41,692 nucleotides of DNA from Bacillota bacterium (GTDB lineage Bacteria > Bacillota > Clostridia > Christensenellales > Pumilibacteraceae): positions 1-41,692 of the forward strand of contig WQVM01000005.1 of NCBI GenBank assembly GCA_009783985.1, in the 5' to 3' direction. Position 1 is the stretch's first letter; each line of letters begins with the position of its first letter. Shown in pieces: positions 30,785 through 39,154 of the stretch. The notes beneath the pieces are model-generated. The model did not search any database, was not told the DNA's origin, and saw nothing but the letters and a program-made list of their open reading frames with translations. Made by a program: the position numbers and the translations under genes.

Positions 30785-31960
30785 TTACTTTTTTTTGCCG
30801 AAGAGGCGTCCTAGTAGACCTTTTTTTTCGGGGGTCTTTTTTGTTTTTTTAGCAGGTTTTTTTTCGATTGTTTTTGTAGGTGGCTTTGCAGGTTTTTTGG
30901 CAATTGTTTTTGGTGTGGAGTCTTTTTGCTTTGGAGTGGGGGTAGTTGCTACTTTAGTCCCGGATGTTGCCATAGTTGTTTGCTTGCTACCGTTAGCTTG
31001 TCCGTATAGGGCTTTAAGTAGCCCGCCGCAGTCTTGGTATCTGTTTTTGGAATATACGGCAAGGGATTTCATCAAGGCTTTTTCTTGTTGTTCAGATATT
31101 TCGACTCCTAACTCGCTGGGCTTAAGAATATTGTCTTTGTACATCCGCTGAATACTTTCGGGGGGCATTTTGCCCGTTAGACAATAGTAGATAGTTACCC
31201 CGATTGCGTATATGTCCGTCCATGGACCTTGCTCACCGTGCGAGCGGTATTGCTCCTCAGGTGCATAACCTTGTTTAAGAACAATCGACAAAGTCTTGCC
31301 GTCAAGATTGCTTTGTTTTGCCGTACCAAAATCAATTAGCTTAATTTCTCTTTTTTTGTTTATGATAATATTGTCAGGGCTTATATCTCTATGAATCAGC
31401 CCGATTTTATGCATTTGTTCTAGACTTTCAATAAGGGGTTTAATAATGGCAAGGGCTTTATCGACCGGTAGCTTGTCCTGCCGTGCAAGATATTTTTTTA
31501 GGCTACTTCCGTCCAAAAACTCCATAACAATATAAGCTGTTCCGTTAGTTGTAAAAAAATCATGTACGGTCACAATTCCAGGCAAATGCTTGAGCTTAGT
31601 GAGAGTTCGTGCTTCGTCAATAAAACGCTTTAAGCCGCGGTTGCTTGCCGCCTTATTACTCTCACAATTGATTATTACTTGATTAGATTTTGGTGTGCGG
31701 GTGGCGTAACAAGTAGGGAAATATTCTTTGATGGCAACTTTGGTTTCTAAATGTATATCCCACGCCAAATAAGTTATGCCAAAACCGCCTTCGCCCAAAG
31801 CCTTGCCAAAAAGGTATCTTTTATTTATAATAGTTCTTTGCGGCAAATGGTGCAAAGGAGAAGGGGAGTCGTCAGCCTTTTTGGCACACGCTCCGCATTC
31901 CCGTTCGGCGTTAAGGTCACCGAAACAATATAAGCATATGTTTTTGTTGGTTCTACGCAT
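30785..31960 (-). CDS. Hanks-type Ser/Thr protein kinase with N-terminal zinc-ribbon-like motif
   Basis: CLYCFGDLNAERECGAC; LGEGGFGITYLAWD; VAIKEYFP; IHRDISPDNIIINKKREIKLIDFGTAKQ; Lys-rich C terminus. Confidence 0.92.
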   Translation of the reverse strand: MRRTNKNICLYCFGDLNAERECGACAKKADDSPSPLHHLPQRTIINKRYLFGKALGEGGFGITYLAWDIHLETKVAIKEYFPTCYATRTPKSNQVIINCESNKAASNRGLKRFIDEARTLTKLKHLPGIVTVHDFFTTNGTAYIVMEFLDGSSLKKYLARQDKLPVDKALAIIKPLIESLEQMHKIGLIHRDISPDNIIINKKREIKLIDFGTAKQSNLDGKTLSIVLKQGYAPEEQYRSHGEQGPWTDIYAIGVTIYYCLTGKMPPESIQRMYKDNILKPSELGVEISEQQEKALMKSLAVYSKNRYQDCGGLLKALYGQANGSKQTTMATSGTKVATTPTPKQKDSTPKTIAKKPAKPPTKTIEKKPAKKTKKTPEKKGLLGRLFGKKK

Positions 31961-31983
31961 AATAGGGGGTAGGGAATAGTTGG

Positions 31984-32727
31984 TTAGTTTATGGTGACAA
32001 TTATTGCTGTGTAATTATCATTATTTGATGGGACACGGGTTAGCAGTAGTTTTTCTAGGTGGTTAAGCACTTCGTTTGGGGTTTTGTAGGTCGCAAAAGC
32101 GTTTTCCATTTCTTCTTCGTATACATATTCCCAAAACCCGTCTGTACAAAGTATCAAGCTGTCCCCCGATTTGAGGGGAGTGGACTCAGTGACAACATCG
32201 GGCTCGGTATAATAGTTAGAGCCAAGTACACGGGTTAGCTTGTTTTGGTCCTTATGTTTGCGTATATCTCGCAAAGTGCATTCGCCTCTGTCAACGGCTA
32301 ATTGCGCTACACTGTGGTCTTTACTTTGATACTTGAGCTTTCCGCTGTCAAAAAAGTAAATGCGACTGTCGCCAATGTGACTCATGACTGTAGATTTGAG
32401 GTCGGTGATAATGCAGGCTACTGTAGTACAACTTGACGAAATAATCGGATTTTTTTCTTTATACTTGACCACATGATTGTGAGCTGACTGAATAGTTTTA
32501 AGCGAAAACTCGGTCGAAGCAATGTCGCCGTTATCAGAAACACCCTTTTTGAATAACTTTTTTATTTTGTCGGCACAAAGCATACTTGCAACTTCGGAGC
32601 CGACATAACTGCCAAGACCATCGCATACGACAAAACACGCCTTATCACCTTGTATAAGATGAGTGACATAGTCCTGATTATATGTGCGTCCGCCTTGTTT
32701 GCAAACGCTTGCGACATTTATTTTCAC
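31984..32727 (-). CDS. PP2C-type Ser/Thr phosphatase
   Basis: GRTYNQDYVTHL, VVCDGLGSYVGSEVAS, SHIGDSRIYFF, LILCTDGFWEYV; GTG start at 32727. Confidence 0.9.
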   Translation of the reverse strand: MKINVASVCKQGGRTYNQDYVTHLIQGDKACFVVCDGLGSYVGSEVASMLCADKIKKLFKKGVSDNGDIASTEFSLKTIQSAHNHVVKYKEKNPIISSSCTTVACIITDLKSTVMSHIGDSRIYFFDSGKLKYQSKDHSVAQLAVDRGECTLRDIRKHKDQNKLTRVLGSNYYTEPDVVTESTPLKSGDSLILCTDGFWEYVYEEEMENAFATYKTPNEVLNHLEKLLLTRVPSNNDNYTAIIVTIN

Positions 32728-32778
32728 AATTAATTTATTATAACATACTTTTTGAAGTAAAGCAAACAAATACTGACA

Positions 32779-33432
32779 CTAAAACAAGACGCTGCTTATT
32801 CCTATTCCTATCAAAACAACTCCGCTAAGCCACGAGAGACTAAAACGGATTTTTTTGGAGAGTTTGTTGCCGGCTAAAGCGCCTAGTAAAAGAGCGGCGC
32901 AGTTAGTAATAAGTGACAGGGTAATGATAAGAGGAAAATTTGGTGTGCCTAGACCATATCCTATGCCTATACCTAAACCGTCAAGACTAAGCGCAACGGC
33001 GAGTAGTGCCGATTGAGCAATAGTAAGACGGCGGGTGTGATGTAATGAGGAATTTGGAGTGAGGAGTGAGGAATTGTTGTCGGGAGTGTTGATATTGTCC
33101 TGTACTGTGTCATCGTAATTGCAGGGAACCGAAGTTGGTGACCGCCTTTTTTTAATTCCCTTAATAAGCGGTGACAAAATTTTAATACTACCGATAACTA
33201 CAAAAATAGAAAAACTAATCCATACGGCAAAATGTAGCGGAACAAACGAACCCGCCAAATCACCCAAGGCTAAAGCCGCTGTAAGCATTGCCGTGCAAAT
33301 AAGACTTATTATCACACAGCTTTTGAACGGTATTTTGACTTTGTCTGTTCCGTATGCGAAAGCTGAAACAAAAGAATCCGCACTTAAAGCTGAGGTAAGC
33401 GCTAAGGCTTCCAAAAAAGCAAGAAAAAACAT
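32779..33432 (-). CDS. ytaF: YtaF/MntP-like sporulation membrane protein
   Basis: Two homologous halves: LEALALTSALSADSFVSAFAYGTDKVKIP and LLAVALSLDGLGIGIGYGLGTPNFP. Confidence 0.75.
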   Translation of the reverse strand: MFFLAFLEALALTSALSADSFVSAFAYGTDKVKIPFKSCVIISLICTAMLTAALALGDLAGSFVPLHFAVWISFSIFVVIGSIKILSPLIKGIKKRRSPTSVPCNYDDTVQDNINTPDNNSSLLTPNSSLHHTRRLTIAQSALLAVALSLDGLGIGIGYGLGTPNFPLIITLSLITNCAALLLGALAGNKLSKKIRFSLSWLSGVVLIGIGISSVLF

Positions 33433-33536
33433 CTCTATTTATAATATGTAGGAAATAGGAAATAGGGAATAGTGGATAATTGGCAGATAAAAACCCCATT
33501 CACTATTCTATAGTCATCGGCATAGATTGATAATAT

Positions 33537-34313
33537 ATGTCACGGTGGGTTTTTGTCATTGATTGTAGCGACAAACGCAACGAATATATGTATTCGATGC
33601 TGATTAAACGCAGTTGTATTGTGACCAAATTGTCGCAATATAATGTTTTTGGAGCTGAGGATAAGCATATTTTTTTGTTTGCTCCTGCGACGAGGTTGAC
33701 TCAAGAGACGGCAAAAGTTATACCTAACAACAGCATTGTTTTTTGTGCCAATTGTCTGACTTGTATCAAGGAGTTTTTGCAAGAGGAGCGAGAGGTTGAG
33801 GTAATAGATTATTTTGATGACGAACCGCTTGCTGTGCGTAATGCTATCCTTACCGCCGAAGGTGCGTTGGGGGCGGTCATTGCCAAAACGGATAAGGCGC
33901 TTGGGGGACTTAGTGTCCTCGTGCTTGGCGGCGGCAGAGTGGGCAAGGCAACGGCTAAGATACTGCAAAGCAACGGCTCTAATGTAAGTATCGCTACGAG
34001 ACGGAATGACGAATATGCACTAGCCTCACTATTTGCCTCACAAGTATACCGTTTTAGCGAAATTGACCATATACTCCACGATTTTGATGTTGTTATAAAC
34101 ACTGTGCCTGTTAGGATTTTGGGAAGAGAGAGACTAGCTATGCTCAAAAAAAACTGCTTTGTGCTTGAGCTGTCAAGTCAACCGGGAGGAGTGGACATAA
34201 CCGAAGCAGAGTTGCTGGGAATCAATATTCAGGTTTATCTAGGCATCCCTGGCAAAATAGCCCCAAAAACAGCTGCCGAACTATTACTTGACAGCGTGCT
34301 AAGTAGGATTTAG
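33537..34313 (+). CDS. spoVFA: Dipicolinate synthase subunit A
   Basis: LGGLSVLVLGGGRVGKATAKILQSNGSNVSIATR; VINTVPVRILGRERLAMLKKNCFVLELSSQPGGVD; LGIPGKIAPKTAAELLLDSV. Confidence 0.88.
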   Translation: MSRWVFVIDCSDKRNEYMYSMLIKRSCIVTKLSQYNVFGAEDKHIFLFAPATRLTQETAKVIPNNSIVFCANCLTCIKEFLQEEREVEVIDYFDDEPLAVRNAILTAEGALGAVIAKTDKALGGLSVLVLGGGRVGKATAKILQSNGSNVSIATRRNDEYALASLFASQVYRFSEIDHILHDFDVVINTVPVRILGRERLAMLKKNCFVLELSSQPGGVDITEAELLGINIQVYLGIPGKIAPKTAAELLLDSVLSRI

Positions 34314-34381
34314 ACAACCGTAAGCTATCAAAATATAGTTGACATAAAGATTATTAATTAACGACAAAGGAAGAAAAAAAG

Positions 34382-34468
34382 ATGATAAAAAACAAAAAAA
34401 TAGGATTAGGAATCACTGGCTCCTTTTGCACCCTTGAGGATACAAAACTACACCTTTCAAATATTTGA
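34382..34468 (+). pseudogene. spoVFB: Truncated dipicolinate synthase subunit B, N-terminal stub of 28 codons
   Basis: MIKNKKIGLGITGSFCTLEDTKLHLSNI*; N terminus resembles SpoVFB (xGKRIGFxxTGSxCT); preceded by AAGGAAG and directly downstream of spoVFA. Confidence 0.75.
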
Positions 34469-34526
34469 CAATTAGAATAGTTGGTTAGTTTTGAGAAATA
34501 AAGTTGAAATAATATAAAAAATGAAT

Positions 34527-34595
34527 TTGCAATAAGTTAGAATTTTAGGTATAATTGACTTGCAATAAGTTTAGGTTAATGTTATACTTAATTAA
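34527..34595 (+). promoter_or_regulatory. Tandem promoter/operator-like repeats upstream of the AAA ATPase
   Basis: TTGCAATAAGTT at 34527-34538 and 34560-34571 (33 bp apart), each followed by a -10-like TATAAT or TATACT. Confidence 0.5.
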
Positions 34596-34609
34596 GAGTG
34601 GAGGTCAAG

Positions 34610-35938
34610 ATGTTAAAAAGAAAAATGTTAGATAGGCTTGTTAATTGGAAAAACAGCAAGCAAAAACTAGCTCTGCTTATCAAAGGAGCAAGACAGGTTG
34701 GCAAAACTTTTATTGTAAGAGAGTTTGGAAAAACCCATTACAAGAATTTTATTGAAATCAATTTTGAAAAGCAGCCGTCCGTAAAAAGAGCTTTTGAGGG
34801 CGACCTTGATGCAAGGACTATTATTCTTAATTTGTCTGCGATGGGGCTTGGAACTTTTGAAGATGGGCAAACCTTAATATTTTTTGATGAGATACAAAGT
34901 TGTCCACAGGCGAGAACTGCGATAAAGTTTTTGGTAGAAGACGGGCGGTTTGACTATATAGAGTCGGGGTCTTTGCTTGGTATAAACTACAAAGAGGTTT
35001 CATCTTATCCCGTTGGTTTTGAAGAGCAAGTGAATATGTACCCGCTTGATTTTGAGGAGTTCTTATGGGCAAAGGGCATAAGTCAAGAGGTAATAAATAG
35101 AGTTCGGGAATCGTATGACGGGATAAAACCTGTTGATGTGTTTTTGCATGAGCGAATGATGAAAGCGTATCACGAGTATCTTGTTGTCGGCGGAATGCCG
35201 GCGGTTGTTAAGACCTTTACAGCTAATGACGATTTTGCCGAAACGCTAAAAATGCAGAACAGTATTCTTAACAGTTATCGGGATGACATTTCTAAGTATG
35301 CGGGCAAAGAGAAAATTCTTGTCAAGAAAATGTTTGATGCGATACCGGAGCAGCTTAATAAGAAAAACAAACGCTTTATATTAGCAGACCTAGAGAAAGG
35401 AACGACAGCCAAAAAGTATGAAAATGCCTCGATGTGGATGACCGAGGCAGGCATTACTTACAACTGCTTTAATGTAACTGCACTAGAGCAGGATTTGAGT
35501 TTTAATGAAAAGCGCAACCTTTATAAATTATATATGCACGACACAGGACTGCTTTGTGCGCAAGGAATGAAAGGTCTTCAAAGCGAATTGTTAAGCGGCA
35601 ATATAGAAGTTAACGAGGGCGGGATAACCGAAAACTGCGTGGCGGCAAGCCTTGCTAAAAAAGATATACCGCTATATTATTACGATAAAAAAAGTCGAAT
35701 GGAGTTAGATTTTTTAGTTAATGACGGCGATGGAATACTGATTATTGAAGTAAAGAGCGGTAAAGAATACAAACGCCACGCATCGCTCGACCACGCATGG
35801 GAGGAGGCAGGTTCAAAAATTAAGAAGCGAATTGTTCTAAGCAAATACAATGTTGAGCAAGGCGATAACGGTGTTATTTATTTACCGATATATATGGCAA
35901 TGTTTTTATGCTATAGGAATTGTCGTCCAACGGAATAG
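34610..35938 (+). CDS. AAA ATPase with C-terminal DUF4143
   Basis: LLIKGARQVGKTFIVREFGKTHYKNFIEINFEKQP; IFFDEIQSCPQARTAIKFL; C-terminal LDFLVNDGDGILIIEVKSGKEYKRHASLDHA; GGAGG before ATG 34610. Confidence 0.9.
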   Translation: MLKRKMLDRLVNWKNSKQKLALLIKGARQVGKTFIVREFGKTHYKNFIEINFEKQPSVKRAFEGDLDARTIILNLSAMGLGTFEDGQTLIFFDEIQSCPQARTAIKFLVEDGRFDYIESGSLLGINYKEVSSYPVGFEEQVNMYPLDFEEFLWAKGISQEVINRVRESYDGIKPVDVFLHERMMKAYHEYLVVGGMPAVVKTFTANDDFAETLKMQNSILNSYRDDISKYAGKEKILVKKMFDAIPEQLNKKNKRFILADLEKGTTAKKYENASMWMTEAGITYNCFNVTALEQDLSFNEKRNLYKLYMHDTGLLCAQGMKGLQSELLSGNIEVNEGGITENCVAASLAKKDIPLYYYDKKSRMELDFLVNDGDGILIIEVKSGKEYKRHASLDHAWEEAGSKIKKRIVLSKYNVEQGDNGVIYLPIYMAMFLCYRNCRPTE

Positions 35939-36045
35939 CCGTGCATCAACAAAAAGCATCAGCGATTCGTCTCGCAGAGACGATTTTGTTCTAGCGGTCG
36001 AGTAAAATATCTTGAGTGAGTTTTGATGAGCGATTAGTTATAGCA

Positions 36046-36086
36046 AAAATGTCTCCCGCTTTCTACTATTTGGGAGACATTTTATG
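36046..36086. terminator. Bidirectional intrinsic terminator at the recombinase 3' end
   Basis: AAAATGTCTCCC ... GGGAGACATTTT. Confidence 0.8.
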
Positions 36087-37734
36087 TTGAGCCGGTTAGA
36101 AGAAAGTCACCGGTATCATAGACAAGTTCAATATTATCAATGATTACTGTGTAAAATTGTTCCCTTCCTTTGCTGGAGTATTTAATCTTTATACCGAATG
36201 GAAGATGGTGCAAGTACACGATTAGGGTTTTGTCTTTGTATATAACGACTTTTGTTAGTATATTTTTTAAGAATTCAGTATTGTCATCTTCCATATTTAG
36301 TATATCTTGTACGGCAACTATGAATTTCTGACTATTGAACATTTGAGATTTTGCTACTAGACGGTCTTGTTCTGTCTCAAAAACTTGCTTTTCTAATGAT
36401 TCTATTTGATCGTCATAATGTTTGTTTTGTGCTGTGAGGTCTGCTTCAGAGATTAGCTTTCTCAAGCATAAATCAACAGTATCTTTTTTGAGAGATTTTA
36501 GCTCTTCAATCTTAGCAAGTAGGGGGGCGACATTGATGGGCTTTGAAGCTACTTGCACCTGCCTAAGTTCTTCGGTAATTTCGCTAATTAAAATATCATT
36601 ATTAACTTTAACATATTTTATAGCTTCTTTGACGCAAGTTTGTAGTATCTTATCGTTGACACCACCACTATCGCAACCCAATTTTTTGCCGTAAGAATTT
36701 TTATTGCGCCTGCCGTCTGTGTATTCGCAGCATCTCCAAAGAAAAGTTATTTTTCCACTAGGATAACGCTTTTTAATCATGCCGTAACCATGATTGCATT
36801 CGCCGCATCGAATTTTTCCGCTTCCCCAATATTTGTTGGAATGTCTTGTTTTAGACTGCTCTTTTGTGCTACGCCTTTTTATTTCGGATTGCACTTTATT
36901 CCAAGTATCTCTATCAATGATAGCGTCATGATTGTCGTAAAAGTAAATTCTATCTTCATCATTTGTGTATGCAACTTGCTTAGTAAGATAATCTACTATG
37001 GTGGTCTTTCTTTGCACTAAGTCGCCTACATATTTTTCATTTTTGAGTGTTCTCATAACAGTTGTAGAGGTCCAAGCTCTAGGCAAAGATAATTCGGCAC
37101 AGCTTCTGCGGAGAAAGTTCCCTAATGTGTAAGAACCTTCACCCTCTAAGTAGCGTGCAAATAGCTCATGCACTATTTTTGCCTCCTGAGGCTTTATAAA
37201 CAATTTCCCTTCGTTTACTTCGTATCCAAACAAATCAAGTCCAAAGACAATTCCTGTTTCCATGCGCCGCTTAATTCCCCATTTGACTCGTTCGCTGGTT
37301 TTACGGCTTTCTTCTTGAGCAAGGCTAGCCATTATGGTTAGTCGTAGTTCACCGTCACTATCAAGGGTATTGATGTTGTCAAGTACAAAGTATACTCCTA
37401 CGCCGATTGCCTTTAGCTGTCTAGTAAAAACCAGCGTATCAACAGTATTCCTTGCAAAGCGAGAGACTTCTTTAGTTATTATAAACTGTACCCGTCCAGC
37501 TAAAGCATCATCAATAAGCCGATTAAAGTTTTTTCGTTTTTTTACACTAGTTCCGCTAATACCCTCGTCATAATAGATTTCGCCCAAAGTCCAGTTAGGA
37601 TGGTTTTTTATAAAATTACCAAAATATCTTATTTGGCTATCTAACGAATTCGCTTGGTCATCTTTATCTGTTGAAACACGGCAATAAGGGGATACAACGA
37701 TTTTTTGTGACCATATATTATTACTTATATTCAT
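36082..37734 (-). CDS. Large serine recombinase (resolvase, recombinase and zinc-ribbon domains)
   Basis: YCRVSTDKDDQANSLDSQ; YYDEGISGTSVKKRKNFNRLIDDALAGRVQFIITKEVSRFARNTVDTL; GKIRCGECNHGYGM...WRCCEY. Confidence 0.94.
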   Translation of the reverse strand: MNISNNIWSQKIVVSPYCRVSTDKDDQANSLDSQIRYFGNFIKNHPNWTLGEIYYDEGISGTSVKKRKNFNRLIDDALAGRVQFIITKEVSRFARNTVDTLVFTRQLKAIGVGVYFVLDNINTLDSDGELRLTIMASLAQEESRKTSERVKWGIKRRMETGIVFGLDLFGYEVNEGKLFIKPQEAKIVHELFARYLEGEGSYTLGNFLRRSCAELSLPRAWTSTTVMRTLKNEKYVGDLVQRKTTIVDYLTKQVAYTNDEDRIYFYDNHDAIIDRDTWNKVQSEIKRRSTKEQSKTRHSNKYWGSGKIRCGECNHGYGMIKKRYPSGKITFLWRCCEYTDGRRNKNSYGKKLGCDSGGVNDKILQTCVKEAIKYVKVNNDILISEITEELRQVQVASKPINVAPLLAKIEELKSLKKDTVDLCLRKLISEADLTAQNKHYDDQIESLEKQVFETEQDRLVAKSQMFNSQKFIVAVQDILNMEDDNTEFLKNILTKVVIYKDKTLIVYLHHLPFGIKIKYSSKGREQFYTVIIDNIELVYDTGDFLLTGST

Positions 37735-37909
37735 AAGCTGTATTTTTGGTAGAAGCACTGGCTTGTCGCTGCAACGCAATCAATGCATCTAACTGCTCCT
37801 TTGTTATTAGCTCTTTTTTATGAAGCTCACGATAAACTCCAAGTTTCAATCTTTGCCGAAACTCAGGGGTAGACTCTAAAAAAAAGCTGTTAGTATTTGG
37901 TTCTTTCAA
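37721..37909 (-). CDS. Small protein encoded upstream of and overlapping the recombinase
   Basis: FRQRLKLGVYRELHKKELITKEQLDALIALQ; stop codon lies inside the start region of the recombinase ORF. Confidence 0.5.
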   Translation of the reverse strand: MKEPNTNSFFLESTPEFRQRLKLGVYRELHKKELITKEQLDALIALQRQASASTKNTAYEYK

Positions 37910-38040
37910 AATGCTCCCTTACAAATACAAAACCTTAGTAGCGAATATGTATATCCAATATATATTCAGTACAGATTAAGATGATAACTTAACCGTATTA
38001 ACGGTGTAACTATCATTTTAGAGCATTGTTACTTAAATCG

Positions 38041-38480
38041 AGGTGAGATAGAAGTGGATATAAAGTGAAGCTAAGGTGAGGTAAAAGTGAGGTCAAGGTG
38101 GTATTTTGAGTGCGGAATAGGTAAGATTAGTGAGATAAATAGAAGCAAGCATGATTATTAGACTCCCTTTATTTTTTCTTTCGGTAACAAGGGAAAATCA
38201 GAAAAAACAGCCTAAGTCAAAGAAAAAGGAAAAAATATTGCAGTCGAATAATGCATATTGAAACTATGTAAAAAACAGAGTTGCCAAACAACTCTGTTAC
38301 AGTCATACTACTCTAAGTCTTCAGCGATATTTTTTTACCTTTGACTTAGGCGGTTTTTTCTGATACGACCACACCCGAAAGAAAAAACTAGTCTTGTCTA
38401 ATCAATTAGGTAGGATAATTTATATTAAAGGTTAGAGTAGTACACTTTGACCTCACTTTTAGTAAACTTCAATCTCACCA
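38041..38480. repeat. About 440-bp nested imperfect palindrome with 11-bp iterons in both arms
   Basis: Six 11-bp units 38041-38106 (consensus ArGTGAGGTmA), four inverted units 38437-38480; inner arms TTTTTTCTTTCGG (38172-38184)/CCGAAAGAAAAAA (38375-38387), 25-bp arm 38198-38222/38339-38363, central hairpin AACAGAGTTG-ccaaa-CAACTCTGTT. Confidence 0.85.
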
Positions 38481-38545
38481 AGGTTTTGTGAAAATTGTGA
38501 TATAATGATAGAGTAGAATTATTGGCGAGGATAACTTGACAATAA

Positions 38546-38720
38546 AAAACGCTCCCAGTGTAAGGAGCGTTTCACGAAAGAGGGAGTGCGGACATTTGCC
38601 GCCCCACGCGGTACGCGTGGGCAGCAAATGTCGCATCGACCGACGGCGTTAGCCTGCCTAAAGGTGGCTTCGCCTAGTATTACCCTTTAGGCAACATCTG
38701 TCGCAGTTGCGCGGGTGGCA
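38546..38720. other. GC-rich cluster of stable hairpins (candidate structured RNA or cis element)
   Basis: AACGCTCC...GGAGCGTT; GACATTTGC-CGCC-CCACGC-GGTA-CGCGTGG-GCA-GCAAATGTC; GCCTAAAGGT...ACCCTTTAGGC. Confidence 0.6.
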
Positions 38721-38744
38721 CCAGAATATATTTTACAAAAATTA

Positions 38745-38773
38745 TTGACAAAAGCACAAAAGTGTGGTATAAT
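38745..38773 (+). promoter_or_regulatory. Consensus sigma70 promoter
   Basis: TTGACA (38745-38750), 17 bp, TATAAT (38768-38773). Confidence 0.75.
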
Positions 38774-38803
38774 ATAATAGAAAAAACAGTATAAAGAAAT
38801 GCG

Positions 38804-38943
38804 ATAAATAAGGGTACCCTTATTTATTTCAGTTACTGACAACTATAGATAAGTAGTAAAGTCAGTAACTGAAATAAATAAGGGTACCCTTATTTATTTC
38901 AGTTACTGACAACTATAGATAAGTAGTAAAGTCAGTAACTGAA
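38804..38943. repeat. Two perfect 70-bp tandem repeats built from palindromes
   Basis: Unit starts 38804 and 38874; contains AAATAAATAAGGGTACCCTTATTTATTT and CAGTTACTGAC-20 nt-GTCAGTAACTG; junction gives a 50-bp perfect palindrome at 38861-38910. Confidence 0.95.
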
Positions 38944-39077
38944 AAGAATCTTAGAGACAACAAGCAACAAAAAATCTTAGACAAACAATTGGGTGCTAGT
39001 GATACAAATCTTACTCCGCAATTTAAGATTATCAATTATTCGACTATCATACAATCAAGTATCGTTATAATTTTTTT

Positions 39078-39128
39078 GCACCCTCTTATTTTATCGTTAT
39101 TTATGCGTTAGATAAGGGGGTATTTTTT
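39078..39128 (+). terminator. Terminator or attenuator-like hairpin before ORF 39155
   Basis: ACCCTCTTAT ... ATAAGGGGGT followed by ATTTTTT. Confidence 0.55.
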
Positions 39129-39154
39129 ATAGAAACAAAAAACTAAGGAGATAT

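Noticed and set aside
38700-38722. GGGTGGCACC resembling a T-box core
   Set aside because: No aminoacyl-tRNA synthetase or amino acid gene downstream and no recognisable specifier stem.
38804-38943. CRISPR array
   Set aside because: Only two contiguous 70-bp tandem copies without unique spacers and no cas genes.
34424-39085. 11-nt match TTTTGCACCCT in the spoVFB stub (about 34424-34434) and near 39075-39085, considered as an att core
   Set aside because: The sequence after the second copy does not continue as spoVFB and is part of a terminator-like stem; a chance match in AT-rich DNA is plausible.
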